DNA of 64,000 bases from Dendrophyllia cribrosa (GCA_024195265.1 JAJLRJ010000010.1:9234003-9298002); one strand, 5' to 3'; counted from the first letter of the stretch, positions 50,008 through 61,597 are shown. Numbers and translations: made by a program. Notes: a model not told the origin generated them from the letters alone.

Positions 50008-50815
50008 ACCCCCCACCCCCACCCCATTGCTAGAGCACAGCCCTGAGTAAGGTTAATTTTAAAAAATTGCTACAATTAAGCAATTCTTGAAAGTACATTT
50101 AACAACCATCCTAAAGGTAACTGCCACTCTAATGTACATTGTAACAGACCAACCATTCTTAGAAAAACTTTGGAAGCGAAACTTCAAAAATATTTCCTTA
50201 AAAGCAAGTCTATGCAACAATGGCTTAGAATTCTAGAGCTGACTCGTCTACTAACAGCAGCACAGTTTTTTGGAAAGGGTTTTTCCTCAGTACCTTAGTC
50301 TAACTTAGATTGCAGTTTAAGAATGGTGGCTCACAGTGAGTTTCTAGTGACTTCAAACACTTACACTTTGATGGATCAATACAACTGCACTCTTTATCGC
50401 TTACTGTGCTACAATAATGGTATCAAACTAGTGTATTGAATAGATAGTGAATGCTGCGGCAAATGGGATAAACAAAAGACTGAATTTCTTTAACACGGTA
50501 GCAGCGTGTGACGATGCATGCCTCATTAAACTTTTCTTCTGTCTCATGATCACAAAAGATTTGACTTTCCTTTCAATTTATAATAATCTGTGACTAAATA
50601 GTGCTGTGACATGTGCAGGATGAAAAGAATATTTCCCGGGAATATTTCCCGGGAATATTCACATAACTCCTAAATTAAACGACAAGCTCCATGACCCCAT
50701 GTTAAGATACAACTTTTTGCAAAGTTAAACAAAATCTTGAGAGGGGGGTTCAGAGCCACCTTATTTTTTCGAAACTTTAAGATGGCTAAAAAGTTTTATC
50801 TCAATATGCTAATTA

Positions 50816-50974
50816 GGCCCGGACACACAGTTCAACTTCTCTTGCAATGTTGCGTGCAACAGTTGCAGAAGTAGAATCGAGTTCTATTTTTGCGACATTG
50901 CGCGCAACAAAATGCATCGTGTGATACCAAAAAAAAATCATGTAGCAAGAAAAGTTGCACCGTGTGGCTGGGCC
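50816..50974. mobile_element. MITE flanked by TTA
   Basis: Inverted ends GGCCCGGACACACAGTTCAACT and AGTTGCACCGTGTGGCTGGGCC, with TTA on both sides (50813-50815 and 50975-50977). Fits PIF/Harbinger-type short elements. Confidence 0.65.
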
Positions 50975-51381
50975 TTAATTACAACTCCATAAAAACAAAT
51001 AATGGGGTTCACCTCACCAAGCTCAATTTTTAATTGTACTGTAAGTACTTAAAGCGAAAATTAAGGGTGTCTTTAACAGGCTATATACTGTTACTATTCC
51101 CTTATGGCAACCTGTTACATCATAAAAAAGATTAATAGCTTGTTCACTGATGACTGGACATTTGTTTGATACCATTATTAAATTGTAGCATCAACTGATA
51201 AAGAATTAAGTGTCGATCCATCAAAGTATAAGTGATGAAAAATTAGTGAGGTGCAGGATTGCAGAAAATTAATTCAGAATTTTTTTTAGAGCATGATACA
51301 ATGGGATGTATTGTTATTCAATGAGATAAAAAAATGAGATTTCTATCTCATTAAACTAGTTTTCTGCAATCCTGCACCTTA

Positions 51382-52000
51382 AGGCGCTGTTACACTTGGC
51401 AATGATTCGTACAACTTGTTTGGCAACAACTAAAAACCGTGCGTTGCAGTGCTGCGAGACAAGTTGCAGGAAGGGTGTTACACTACGCTGTTTCTCACAA
51501 CTTGTCTCGTTCTGGCACACTGAATTGCTGCGAAAGAGTTTGTGAAATATCGAGTTTCCTTTTTTCTTTGTTAATTGATAACGAGGTATTGCACAGCGAC
51601 GGGCGTTCTTTCAATGCTTATATTAGCCCTTTTTCCGCATCTGTCATTCTGTGTACTGTCGTGGCCATAGAGTCACTTTCAGCCGCCATTTTGTCTTCGA
51701 GACAACAACGAACATGCTCTAAAAGGGGCAATTTAATTGGCTGATGTCACAAAACGTTGCGACACACGTTACAGGAAACATGTTACACTACGCAACGCTT
51801 AAAAAGTTCGTTGCAGCTTTGCGAGAATCGTTGCGAAAAGTAGAACCGAGTTCTACTTCTCGCAACGATTGCGGCAACAAAAAAAATCCGAGAAATGTTT
51901 GTTGCAGGGTATGTTGCATTGGGCAATTTCTCACGCAACTTGTGTCGCAACAAAATTGCGAGACAAGTTGCACGAAACATTGCCTAGTGTAACAGCACCT
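51382..52000. mobile_element. MITE flanked by TTA (GCTGTTACAC ends)
   Basis: Ends AGGCGCTGTTACACTTGGCA and the complement TGCCTAGTGTAACAGCACCT; TTA at 51379-51381 and 52001-52003. Internal CGCAAC/GTTGCG repeats. Non-coding. Confidence 0.68.
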
Positions 52001-52003
52001 TTA

Positions 52004-52164
52004 GGGCCTGGTCGCACTTCAGTCAAAAACAAAAATTAGTCCGTGCAAAAATCGAGGAAAACAAAAGAAACCGCTCCGGTAGGACACGCTTTTTGTGGAA
52101 TGTTTTTGTTTTTGTCATTTTGCGCGGGATAATTTTTGTTTTTGACTGTAATGTAACCAGACCC
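52004..52164. mobile_element. MITE flanked by TTA, abutting the previous one
   Basis: Ends GGGCCTGGTCGCACTTCAGT then CAAAAACAAAAATTA, with the complement at the right end; right TTA at 52165-52167. Its left TTA is the same as the right TTA of the 51382-52000 element. Confidence 0.65.
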
Positions 52165-52415
52165 TTAGTGTGGAAAATGCTGGAAACTATTGCGAGCCAC
52201 CTTAAGACAATTAAGGGAAATCCACATCTGTTGATAAATAGGATAAGAATAGCCCATTTTCTGGTCATATTTACCTTGCCAAATGCAGTTGGCTCTGAAT
52301 AAGTGATGTTTCTGTTTTTGAGCAGTCCAGTAATTTGTTGCTTGAGGTACTAGCTGATCATACAGTGTAGCTACATGTGCAATGTATCCGTCTTACGATA
52401 ATAATTATTGTGCAT

Positions 52416-52450
52416 GGTTTCAATTGCATAATTGTTATGCAATTGAAACC
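52416..52450. repeat. Perfect 16-bp hairpin
   Basis: GGTTTCAATTGCATAA, loop TTG, TTATGCAATTGAAACC. Could be a palindromic repeat remnant; no terminator role is expected in an intron. Confidence 0.8.
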
Positions 52451-52713
52451 CTGAGAAGATGTTCAAAGTTTTGGTTTTGACCGTGAGTATACATCTATGT
52501 ACATGTATGACCATTAAAATAATATTCCTTTAAGTTGTCTCCCATGATCACCCAACCACTACTATTAGGATATAGGTATACTGGTGAACTAAAACACTTT
52601 GGTTTCAAATTTTACGGAAAGTTTACAGACATAATATCATTTTTTAACAAAACACAGCTGAGCACTGCATTTTTCAAACTTGGTCAAACCAAGTTTTTCA
52701 CTTAAGTGTATAT

Positions 52714-52874
52714 GTTGTAGTTCAAATTTTTCTTTGGTTTGAAAATTTTGAAACCAGTTTGATATTAATTTTATTGTCTTTTGTCTCAGATTCATTTCCA
52801 TGATAAGAGACAAAGGAAAACAAAAATCAAACTGGTTTGAAAATGTTTCAACCAAAGAAACATTTGAACCACAA
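52714..52874. mobile_element. Palindromic MITE, copy 1
   Basis: GTTCAAATTTTTCTTTGGTTT at the left and its complement at the right, with the inner block CAAACTGGTTT/AAACCAGTTTG. A second copy of the same palindrome is at 53925-54075. Confidence 0.6.
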
Positions 52875-53117
52875 AATATATTAATATAAAATACATGGGT
52901 ATGTAAAGTTTTTACTGCGTCCAATCAATTAAATTTCCCAGTACATTTTGGACATCTGTTTTACATACAATTATTTTCTGAAATGTTTGATTAGTAGAAC
53001 CATCAAATATTTTTTTTTATTCTACGTGTACAATGTACACAACAAAACAAACTCAACCATGCATTTTTGTTCATGGTCCCCTTTGGAGTTCAACTAAAGT
53101 TATTGTCTTTAACTTAC

Positions 53118-53363
53118 ACTGAACATCAATGTTTACAAGCTCTGATGCATTGCCACACTCATTGCTGGCTTCACATCTGTAGTCTCTAGCTTCACTTCTG
53201 TTAATATTTGTGAGTTCTAATACGTTTCCATTGGTGCGCTGACCACTGCTGATCTTGATCCAAGACACAGTCGGTAGAGGGGTCCCAAATGCATGACAGG
53301 TCAAAGTCAAGTTTTCCCTTTCAGTTATGTTTATATCTGGTATTGCCTGGATGGATGACGGCA
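53118..53363 (-). CDS. RTK exon: Ig-like domain, type A copy 1
   Basis: 246-nt phase 1-1 exon encoding one I-set Ig-like domain: a cysteine in LTLTCHAFGTP, tryptophan in VSWIK, and a second cysteine in DYRCEASNECGNA. The acceptor is at 53364 (CACTATAG-type) and the donor is GTAAGT at 53117-53112. It belongs to the A family, with near-identical copies at 47455, 43738 and 36262. It is the most upstream exon I can place. A B-type partner upstream was not seen, so the gene's 5' end is unresolved. Confidence 0.8.
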
Positions 53364-53924
53364 CTATGGTGGAGAAACAACAGCAACAGATGACAACAAT
53401 TAACGTTGTTGTGCTGTACATTTACTTCAATATCAATGAAAATGGAAAGCAGTCGGTAGCTATTCTTCCACTTTTTATTCAATGCCTGGATAAATTAATG
53501 CACTACAATCAAATAAAGCAACATATTATATATAGTAAGTTGGGACCTTTTTGTTCAGTCAAGCAAGTTCAGCTATCACACCAACAAGAAGCTGTACACT
53601 GCTTGAACTTGTGGCATCCTTAACCCACTCTCATACAAATGCAAAGTTGTATAAAACACAACATCTGATGGAATTAAAATCCCAAAGTAATACATGTAGA
53701 TGGCGAACACAATATCAAACGGTCCTGTCCATCCACAAAATTAATGCCTTACAGTTCATGTCTTTCAAAACCATTTTTATGCTGTATTAAATTATTCTAA
53801 GAGGTTTCATTCTTCTTCACAAGTCAAAACACGAAGATATTTTCCCACGTTTATTCAAGAGCCATATCACATGATCACGTGTCAACTAATCAGACGTTTT
53901 TTTATGAGTGAACTAATATATGCA

Positions 53925-54075
53925 TTGTGGTTCAAATTTTTCTTTGGTTGAAATTTTTCAAACCAGTTCATTTTTTATTTTCCTTTGTCTCGCATTGATT
54001 ACCATATTCTAAGATAAAATGAAAAAAACTGATTAAAAGAAATTTTAAACCAAAGAAAAATTTCAACCACATATA
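53925..54075. mobile_element. Palindromic MITE, copy 2
   Basis: Same palindromic family as 52714-52874 (GTGGTTCAAATTTTTCTTTGG ... complement). Confidence 0.6.
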
Positions 54076-54314
54076 CATGTTTAATTAATTCCTATTTGAC
54101 TACATTTTGACACCCTTGTGTATAGGAAGGGCTGCTCAAAAATTAGCCCGCAATGTGTACAGCATTTCTTATTCACGAGTTGGCTCACAGGAGGTCCAAT
54201 GTTTTATGAGTGAAATGAGTCTATGAGTTATGAGTCATGAGTCAATGAGTCTATGAGTCAGCGGTTTTAAACAAGATTCTGAAGGGAGTACGTAAAAACA
54301 TGGCGGACGGAGTG

Positions 54315-56570
54315 GCAAATTTCCCTTTCGTAAACGGTCGGTGCCATTTTTAACGTCGATGCCATTCTTGCTAACGGTCGATGCCTTTCATAATGGTCGT
54401 TGCCATTACTGTTTTCGACGAATCATGGGTAATAACGCGAAATCGCGTGATTTTCTGTTCAATTTGCCTTTTGTTATAAAAGGTGACAGGCCTAGCACAA
54501 ATTCTGCTCATCGCTTAGAGCATTTTGGCCCAGCTTAAGAATAGGTCTACCCCAAGTACGTGCCTGGGAGATTTTTCATTGCAGATCAAAATAAAGATAT
54601 AACAGGCCTGTTTCTTTGGCTCACTTTAAAAGTGTTGCAAGGACAAGTTCATTTCTCAGTCCGTGCCGATTTAATGTGAGCGCAAGTCTGCGGTTAGCAT
54701 TACCTGTGAGATAATGTTTCAACATCACGGCTAAAAGAGTCTAAGATCCAAGTCTTACGCGATAGTCATGGTCTATATTGGAATAGTGGCATCTTGCAAT
54801 TGTTTTTAGCTCCCCAGAGGTCATTCTGCGTTTAAGTTGACATGTTTCTCGGAGCTACAATCTCGGACGGAATAAAAAGAGAAATAACACCTCCCCTCCC
54901 CCCGATTCAGTGATGGATTCGCGCGAAAACCAAAACGCGCCATTTTTCCCATCACTGAATTGGGGGGAGGGGTGGTATTAATTTTTCATTTGAAATGTCC
55001 AAGATTGTAGGTAGTACCTCCATTGTCGGACGTATGGGGTCATTGCATCCGGCTTGACTGAATATTTGAATCTCCAGCGTGGTAGCTGTTTCGTAATTCT
55101 TACAGATGCAAGTGGTTACTTTTGTACTCTTTAATTAAGCAAGACTCGAGTTTCGGTTCATTGGTGAACCTTATCAGTTCCTATGTAGGAAGGTCTCGTA
55201 GAATGATTTGACATTGTAGAATGTTAGACACTTTTGAGCTCTTGGGGAGTTAGCCAATAACAATGGTGTATTTTCGATCCGATCATTAGTTGTGTTTTTT
55301 TGTAGGCTTTTTAGCTCATTTCTTAAGCATGTAAGATATTGTCTCACACAAGGAATGGCTATTTTATAGTTGTACAGTGGCGCTGTAGGTATATCTCAAT
55401 GGATGAGAAATACCCAGGGGGGTGGGGGGGAGGGGGGTACTATGTATATTTTTGGGTGGGGGTGTGCCGCTGGGACTCTGAAACCCTTACCCTATACCAG
55501 ACCATGTTCAGCTGATTTTGCAACCCTATACTAGACTAGACACCAAAAATCCCTACCCTATACCAGACCTGCTACATTTAGTACTGTATCACTAGTAGTG
55601 ATTTTGATAGAAAACCATCTGACAACAATGTTGCCGCGATGATCTTATCTCCGTTTAGGGAAGGCTCTTTCTCTTCCAAGTTTCATTTCCTATTCTAGAC
55701 TTAATTCTTCATACTACTGATCAGTTTCCCAGCAAATGTTACCCTATTCTAGACCAAAACTCTCTGATTTCTATACCTTATCCCAGACTAAACTGTTTGA
55801 AAACCATACCCTTCACAGTGGCACATACCCATATATCTTATATATGAGAGTACCAGGGGGAGAAATACTTTGTTTATCTGTTGTACAACAAGCTTGTAAT
55901 TGTTGTGTGGTACTGTGATACATGCGTAAGTTAGCATCTTGCGCAGCGCAGCAGGAAGGAGAGATGTTGAAACACTACTCGCAGGTTATGCTAACCGCAG
56001 ACTTGCGCTCACATTAAATCATGATCACGGACTGAGAAATGGACTTATACTAAGCAGCGACTTATTCATAGATAAGCGGCTACTACTGATCTTGCAACAC
56101 TTTTAAAGTGACCCAAAGAAACTCCATTTTTATGCCAAGAGCTAGCAAGCAAATAAACGACGGCATACTAAACTAAATATTCTAAGCGCCTGTGGAAAGC
56201 GTAAATCCCTCCTGGCAGTATCACAGCTAGAGATTTTTTCCTAAGATCAAAGAATCGACTACATTTAGAACAACAGGCCTGTTATACATCTTTATTTTGA
56301 TCTACAATGAAAAATCTCTCAGGTACGTACTTGGAGTAGACCTATTATTAAGCTGGGCCAAAATGCTTTTAGCGACGAGCAGGATTTGTGCTAGGCCCGT
56401 CACCTTTTATAACAAAAGGCAAATTGAACAGAAAATCACGCGATTTCGCGTTATTATCCATGATTCGTCGAAAGCAGTAATAGCAACGACCGTTATGAAA
56501 GGCATCGACCGTAAGCAAGAATGGCATCGACCGTTAAAAATGGCACCGGCCGTTTACGAAAGGTAAATTT
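54315..56570. mobile_element. Large inverted repeat (about 2.3 kb)
   Basis: Arms about 54315-54725 and 55963-56570 are complementary over blocks such as CGCGATTTCGCGTTATT, CTAGCACAAATTCTGCTC and GTGAGCGCAAGTCTGCGGTTAGC, with gaps. The centre has a GC-rich hairpin (54890-54975) and repeated CTACCCTATACCAGACC units (55480-55800). No transposase seen. Confidence 0.65.
54892..54974. repeat. Hairpin with CCTCCCCCC arms
   Basis: CCCCTCCCCCCGATTCAGTGATGG at the left and CCATCACTGAATTGGGGGGAGGGG at the right. Confidence 0.75.
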
Positions 56571-56789
56571 GCGTCGGCGATTTCCCATATTCAATTGCAG
56601 TGAAAAATTACAGAATATTTTCGAAAAAGTCGGAGAAAAAATTGGAGTGATCGCACGGAAATGGCTCTTGACGAAAACGTTTTCGGAAATAAGAAATTCG
56701 CCGAAACACTTTTGTTGATTATATGTTAGCCTAGCTTCTGTCCAAATTTGAGTAAAATCGAACAAATTCCCTTTGAGTTGTAGCTCTTT

Positions 56790-57720
56790 AACGGCTGGTT
56801 TTCAGTAGCGCATAAGCATAACGCTAGTGAGGACAGCAGCAACATAAGCACAAGCATAAGAAGAACAAACCATTTTTTTTTCTTATGTTGTTCTCACTAG
56901 GAATCACCGCGACATAAGCATAAGCATAAGCCCTTCCGTTCTTCTTAAGGCCGGTTCTCACTAGCGCATAAGCATAAGCATAAGCATAACGCTAGTGAGG
57001 ACAGCAGCAACATAAACATAAGCATAACAACAACAAACCACTTGTTTTTCTTATGTTGTCCTCACTAGGAATCACCGCGACATAAGCATAAGCATAAGGC
57101 TTGGTTCCCACTAGCGACATAACGATCATAATCATGATCATAAACATAATCATAATCATAACGTTGTTATGATCTAGTGGAAACACATACGTACAAGCAG
57201 TCGACTTTAAATTCTTTTCTCGTTTGTTTTGAACACGGTGCTTCTAAAATGGCTGCTATACAAACCTACGCATTAATTGCAGCAAGGATGGGCTTTCTCG
57301 CATCAACTACATTTAATCAGAAGTTATTTCGCCATCGCATTATCATAATACACTGTGTATTAAAGTCTGTCAAAGATTTATTGTATAATATCAGGAAACT
57401 TTCCACGAGACTTGCAAGACGCTCATCAAAACTCGACGCCATCTTGGAATAGCATGAACTGCAAATTACTGGAACTAGGACATTCATTGGCCAAAATACA
57501 ATGAATGAACATGCGTCATTATGATTACGACTATGAGCGCTAGATTTACGTTCCCACTACGACATAAGCATAATCACAGACATAATCATAATCATAAGAA
57601 AATGACCGACCATTTTCTTATGATTATGATTATGTCGATCTTAAGCGTCTTTATGATTATGTTTTTCGGCGTTCCCACTACGACATAAGCGACATAACGC
57701 CCCTTATCAGTCCGGATTAT
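56790..57720. repeat. CATAAG tandem/inverted repeat cluster
   Basis: Several copies of (GCATAA)n and (ATCATA)n units framed by CTCACTAGCG or CCCACTAGCG and their complements, suggesting a family of short palindromic elements inserted near one another. Confidence 0.65.
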
Positions 57721-58398
57721 CCCAATCTTATAGGACAGTCGTGACGTCACGATTCCATTGTTCTGAAGGAAAATGGCGGCCGGTTTTCAAAAAGCCCAGG
57801 CAACGTTTTAAAAAATTCATTGTCTGTAGCTAGGTGTGAGCGGTCATCTGGTACTTCTAGTTACGAAACATTGCGAGGAGTTTCCAGCAGCCATTTTGGA
57901 TGCGACCGGAGAAGATTTGAAGGAGGTTTTAAGTGAATTTTCGTTGAAGAGACACAGCGATGTAGGGCCAGTTTGTGTCGTGATTTCAAGGTAGGTGAAG
58001 AATTTCGTTTTTTTCTTGTATTCGCGTATTTTTTATGAAGCTCGCAGTATTTTTTGCCGGTTCTTATGTTGATAAACTTTCGTTATGTCAAGTGCCAACA
58101 TGGTAGACAAGCTAGATTTCTGGTAGACGTTTTTTGAAGTCAAGGCAGTGGAACTGTATCCAAACCGCTGTTTCATTACACTCGAGAGTAACAAGATAGA
58201 CTTGCGTGATTTTGACCTGTTTTCACTTTCTCGCCGAAGAGAATAGGCTCTAATTTGTTGTTTTCTTGACAGGGTTGTTTGTATCTTGGCATGGAAGTTC
58301 ACCTCGAAAAACTTGAGGCTCTTTGCAGAATTTGAGGACAAAAAATTAAAGATGAAAGTCAAAAAGTAATCGCATCCAATTTGGCCACTGAAGTTAAC

Positions 58399-58730
58399 AG
58401 AATATGGCAAGTGTCTGTTCCGTTGGATTCACCTTATGTCCATCCACGTTTTTTTTGCGTGAAATGCCGTCTAGTTTGCGGTAAGAATGAGTACCTTCAA
58501 GGTAAAATGACAACTGCTACTGTATTAAAGATGTGGTATCCTCACAGTGAAAGTTGTACTGTTTGTGAGTCATCCCTAAAATGACAACGAGGTAGGCCTT
58601 TAAAAGCCAGAAGAGCAAGGAAAACTCAAAGTAACTTACAAGAAGAACAAGAATGACATGTTGATAGTGACTCTGCTTCAGAGGATGATGATCAATTAAG
58701 GTCTCCTAGAGTTTACAGTTTGTCTATGGA
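58399..58730 (+). pseudogene. Multicopy two-finger protein fragment
   Basis: RIWQVSVPLDSPYVHPRFFC then KC, and later MWYPHSESCTVCESS followed, past a stop, by RGRPLKARRARK and an acidic stretch. The layout VPLD..VHP..FC..C and W..H....C.VC is that of a multicopy invertebrate zinc-finger family I recall in transposon-rich genomes. Two or more stops break it. An open stretch at 57857-57992 (EDLKEVLSEFSLKRHSDVG, ending at a GTAGGT donor) may be its upstream exon. Confidence 0.4.
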
Positions 58731-59369
58731 TTAGGATACCAGCTCAAGACCAGCATGCTATATTGGTGGAAGTGTGCCTGCTAAACCACATAGAGGGTCT
58801 TTATATTATCAGACAAGCTGATTTTACTGACTCTCTTTGTGAGATGCCAGAAGATGTACAGGCAAACAATCTTTCCACCTCCCAATAAGAATTGACTGCA
58901 CCAGAAAAAAATAAAATTATTCTAGCAAACAGAGACACAAGTTGATTGTCAAAACTCTAAGCATGCATAATTATTAAGGTAATAGAAAATGCGACCAACT
59001 GCATTGTTGAGTTTTAAGCACACAGGAATTTTTAAAACATGAGACAAGTACTTAGAGACTCGCTTCTTGAGTGTTTTTCAAACTGCCAAGATTCTTAATA
59101 TACAACTTAGCAATGCACGAGGGTGCATGCATTATGGTGGTAAAATAAATTTGATCTGACCAATCACTATGGAATGCGCACATTTCTTTCACGAACATTT
59201 TTGATGTAGTACATAGGCTTTGGTTTATAATCAAATTATTACATTTAATCAGCTTTGTATACAATGGAGCAACATCTGCACATTCAGATTTCATGAGACA
59301 AATACAGTAACCATATTCTAAAGTCTTATATTCATGTGAAAAATACATTTTTGTAATCGACATTTATAA

Positions 59370-59633
59370 AAGTCTTCACGAACCTAGTGGCCCACAACTG
59401 CCCAAGCTTAACCCTTTTTCTCAGTGTACCCCTGTATCGGATGCTAGTCCATTGCAGGTTACCCTCCCAGAATTTAGTTGCTGGTACCATTAATACTCCT
59501 GGGTGGAGAGAGGTACTGTGAAAGTAAAAATATCTTGCCCAACAACACAACACAGTCATCCCAGCCAGGGCTCAAATCCGGACCGCCTGGACCAAAGTCC
59601 AGCACGCAGCTTAACCATTTTGATTAGGCCACC
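59370..59633 (-). mobile_element. SINE-like element with degenerate tRNA head
   Basis: Minus strand: GGTTAAGCTGCGTGCTGGAC, then GGTCCGGATTTGAGCCC (degenerate B box), then GGGATGACTGTGTTGTG and CAGTACCTCTCTCCACCCAG, blocks typical of widespread tRNA-derived SINEs. Confidence 0.55.
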
Positions 59634-60066
59634 ACATGTCCCACAATTGACATTATTTGACATTATTTTGTTAGCAATGCAATATTCAGCCAAGGGGCAA
59701 TGGAAAGAATAAATAAAGTTGATTTTCATTTCAAGAGTACATTTGAATTGCATACTGAAGTTAAATTTAAAACAAAACCTTGAGGCTTGTTGCCATTTTA
59801 GGCTTTCTACCCACTTCTCAACCCTGACCATGAATTTAATTTAGAATTTTTTAGCAAATCCTCACTTGCCTTTTATGAGAGGTGATGTTTTAGCTCTGAT
59901 TTGCATTGAAATTATTAATCACAATTTCACATATTTGAAAAAAGCTCTAAACCTCTTGGTATGGTACATTGAAGGGACACTGTCACGAGGGCGCATGCGC
60001 GAGTTTTTCGAATCGAAACTTGAAAAGTTCAGCCTGAATTTTTCAAGTTGAACCGTCAATTTCAAA

Positions 60067-60316
60067 ATGGCGTCGACTAGTGGCGGCGGTGGAGGGAAAA
60101 AAAACAATTCAGGACGGAAGAGGAAGTTCGAGGATCAAGCAGAATATAAGATAGCGTGGTCTAGAAACCACAAACGAATATATTTGGAAAATCGGATATT
60201 TAGGTCGTGGCTTCAGGCTAAATTCGATGCCGGGTAGGAAGCTTCCAGTGACAGCGACTTCGTCGCCCATTTGTTGTCGTTGGAATATCGTCGAAGGTAT
60301 GCTATGTTTTCATGAC
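60067..60316 (+). pseudogene. Fragment of a multicopy cnidarian gene, nonsense at 60235
   Basis: ATG 60067 begins with a Gly-rich then basic head (GGGGGKKNNSGRKRKFEDQ), then IAWSRNHKRIYLEN. TAG at 60235-60237 interrupts; the frame continues SSDSDFVAHLLSLEYRRR. I recall similar multicopy genes in corals, usually the start of a transposon-linked protein. Non-functional here. Confidence 0.4.
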
Positions 60317-60410
60317 TTTGGCTTCAGTTTGCCCTCCTCAGGACGAGTGGCTCCTTGACGGAACCAAAAAAATGAAAAATGAAAGGGAGTAAAGGAAAGA
60401 AAAATGATGA

Positions 60411-60529
60411 GCCTACGACACGAGGTAGTCCCAGGCGGTCACCCATCCAAGTACTAACCTCGCCCGATAGGGCTTAACTTCGGTGATCGGACGAGAACCG
60501 GCGCATGTCAACCCGTGACAGTATCCCTT
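60411..60529 (-). rRNA. 5S rRNA-like sequence
   Basis: Minus strand contains GCCGGTTCTCGTCCGATCAC, GAAGTTAAGC (box A), GGTTAGTACTTGGATGGGTG, ACCGCCTGGGA (box C) and a 3' end at GTCGTAGGCT, followed 9 bases later by a T run. About 119 nt, as expected. The first 15 to 20 nt do not match a normal 5' end, so this may be a truncated pseudogene or the head of a 5S-derived SINE. Confidence 0.65.
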
Positions 60530-60580
60530 TAAATACAAGACAAATTACCCATTCTAGAATTTATTGAATTTGGTGCTAAA

Positions 60581-60920
60581 ATAGTATACTATACTCACCG
60601 ATCTTACCCGCACCTATTTGAGTATGGGCGTTCTGCCGATCGCGCTTAGGATGTGATACGGTAAACAAGCAACCGCCCCAGGGAGGGAGTGGTGGGAAAG
60701 ACCTAAGCCGCGATCGACATGGGTTTGTGAGGAAAGACTGGTGAGTATAGAACAGAGACTATGTGTAGACTACACAAGTACTAACTGGCGCGGTCTTTCC
60801 CGAAGTGAGTGGTGTTAATTAGCTCGGTCTCCTTTTATAGGTGCATGGGTAAGACCGCTGAGTATAGTATACTATACTCACCGATCTTACCCGCACCTAT
60901 TTGAGTATGGGCGTTCTGCC
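60581..60920. repeat. 57-bp direct repeat with palindromic TATAGTATACTATA
   Basis: ATAGTATACTATACTCACCG to GGGCGTTCTGCC at 60581-60637 recurs at 60864-60920. An imperfect inverted copy (GGTGCATGGGTAAGACCG...) ends at about 60874, so 60581-60877 looks like a small element with about 35-bp inverted ends followed by a second partial copy. Confidence 0.65.
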
Positions 60921-61597
60921 TCCGCGCGAGGGACATGTCTGGTGACACAACATGAAAACCACGAAACCCAGAGGTAGACAAAACCCCCAAACTCAAACCC
61001 CAAAGAAAAAGGGCTCAAACTGAAAATCGGACCAGGGACAAGGTTCTAGACTATGAGGAACAGCTAGCTACCCGCGTAGGAGAGGATGGAGAGGACCGCT
61101 TAAGCGCGAGTGTTCGTCTCCAGGAAACGCCTGGACAAAGTCCTTCAGGTGATTGTAGTCACTATAAAGGCAGGAAGATTCTTCCACCGCACTCGATGAA
61201 GAGAAGGTTAACAAGTCCGCGGGTGCCTCCGCGCGCGCAATAGCCTCTCCTTGTACAACGGAGTCGACAAAGTCCGCTGGAATGTGGGCGTTGTTTGCCA
61301 CCACCCCTCGAGCCGCGTCGAGTAGGCATCCGTCTGAATGGACCCAACGGATGGAGTTAGGTCGAACTGCTGCAGTATGCTAGAGAATAGACAAACAACC
61401 GGGGTAAGAGGGATGCGGCTCAAGGGGTGGCAGCTTTATGCCTCAGTAATCCGAGAGGGAATAAGATTCCCTTATAAAGCTGCCAACCTAGAGCAGAGGA
61501 GGGGGGGGGGAGGGGGAGGAGGGGGGGGAGAAACGCAAAAGACAAAAACGAAAAATGCACACAAAAATCTGATTAATGACAAATGACAGCCTAAGAG
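60921..61597. other. Region downstream of the gag-like gene
   Basis: Contains an open minus-strand stretch (61068-61380; NNAHIPADFVDSVVQGEAIA) with no recognised domain, and a G-rich low-complexity tract at 61497-61530. It may be a 3' part of the same retroelement as the gag-like gene. Confidence 0.4.

Larger units (their letters stand above)
48980..53117. other. RTK intron with MITE cluster
   Basis: Intron between A copy 1 and B copy 1. It holds a tRNA-derived SINE-like element, a poly-C tract, three MITEs with TTA flanks, a perfect 16-bp hairpin and a palindromic repeat, each listed separately. Confidence 0.55.
1725..53363 (-). other. Gene locus: Ig/SEA receptor tyrosine kinase (FGFR-like), partial
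   Basis: A single-pass membrane receptor tyrosine kinase can be assembled on the minus strand from 19 exons with GT-AG borders and compatible phases: nine Ig-like exons, three SEA-domain exons, a transmembrane exon, two juxtamembrane exons and four kinase exons. The kinase shows a GHGAFGQV glycine loop, VAIKML lysine, HRDLAARN catalytic loop and DFG. By family knowledge, such receptors dimerise on ligand binding and phosphorylate tyrosines. Ig repeats plus this kinase type suggest the FGFR/VEGFR/PDGFR branch, but a SEA domain is not part of a standard FGFR, so the subfamily is inferred. No signal-peptide exon was found, and the C-lobe after the DFG exon is beyond position 1. The Polinton sits in the Ig-to-SEA intron. 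Confidence 0.85.
53364..60066. other. Upstream region (RTK 5' intron or intergenic), repeat-rich
   Basis: No RTK exon found upstream of 53363. It contains the palindromic MITE copy, the large inverted repeat 54315-56570, CATAAG tandem repeats around 56790-57720, fragments of a multicopy zinc-finger gene near 57.9-58.7 kb and a SINE-like element at 59.4-59.6 kb. Confidence 0.5.

Noticed and set aside
61162..61423. Reverse transcriptase/RNase H domain downstream of the gag-like gene
   Set aside because: A few residues (WVHSD) recall RNase H, but the catalytic pattern is absent in every frame.
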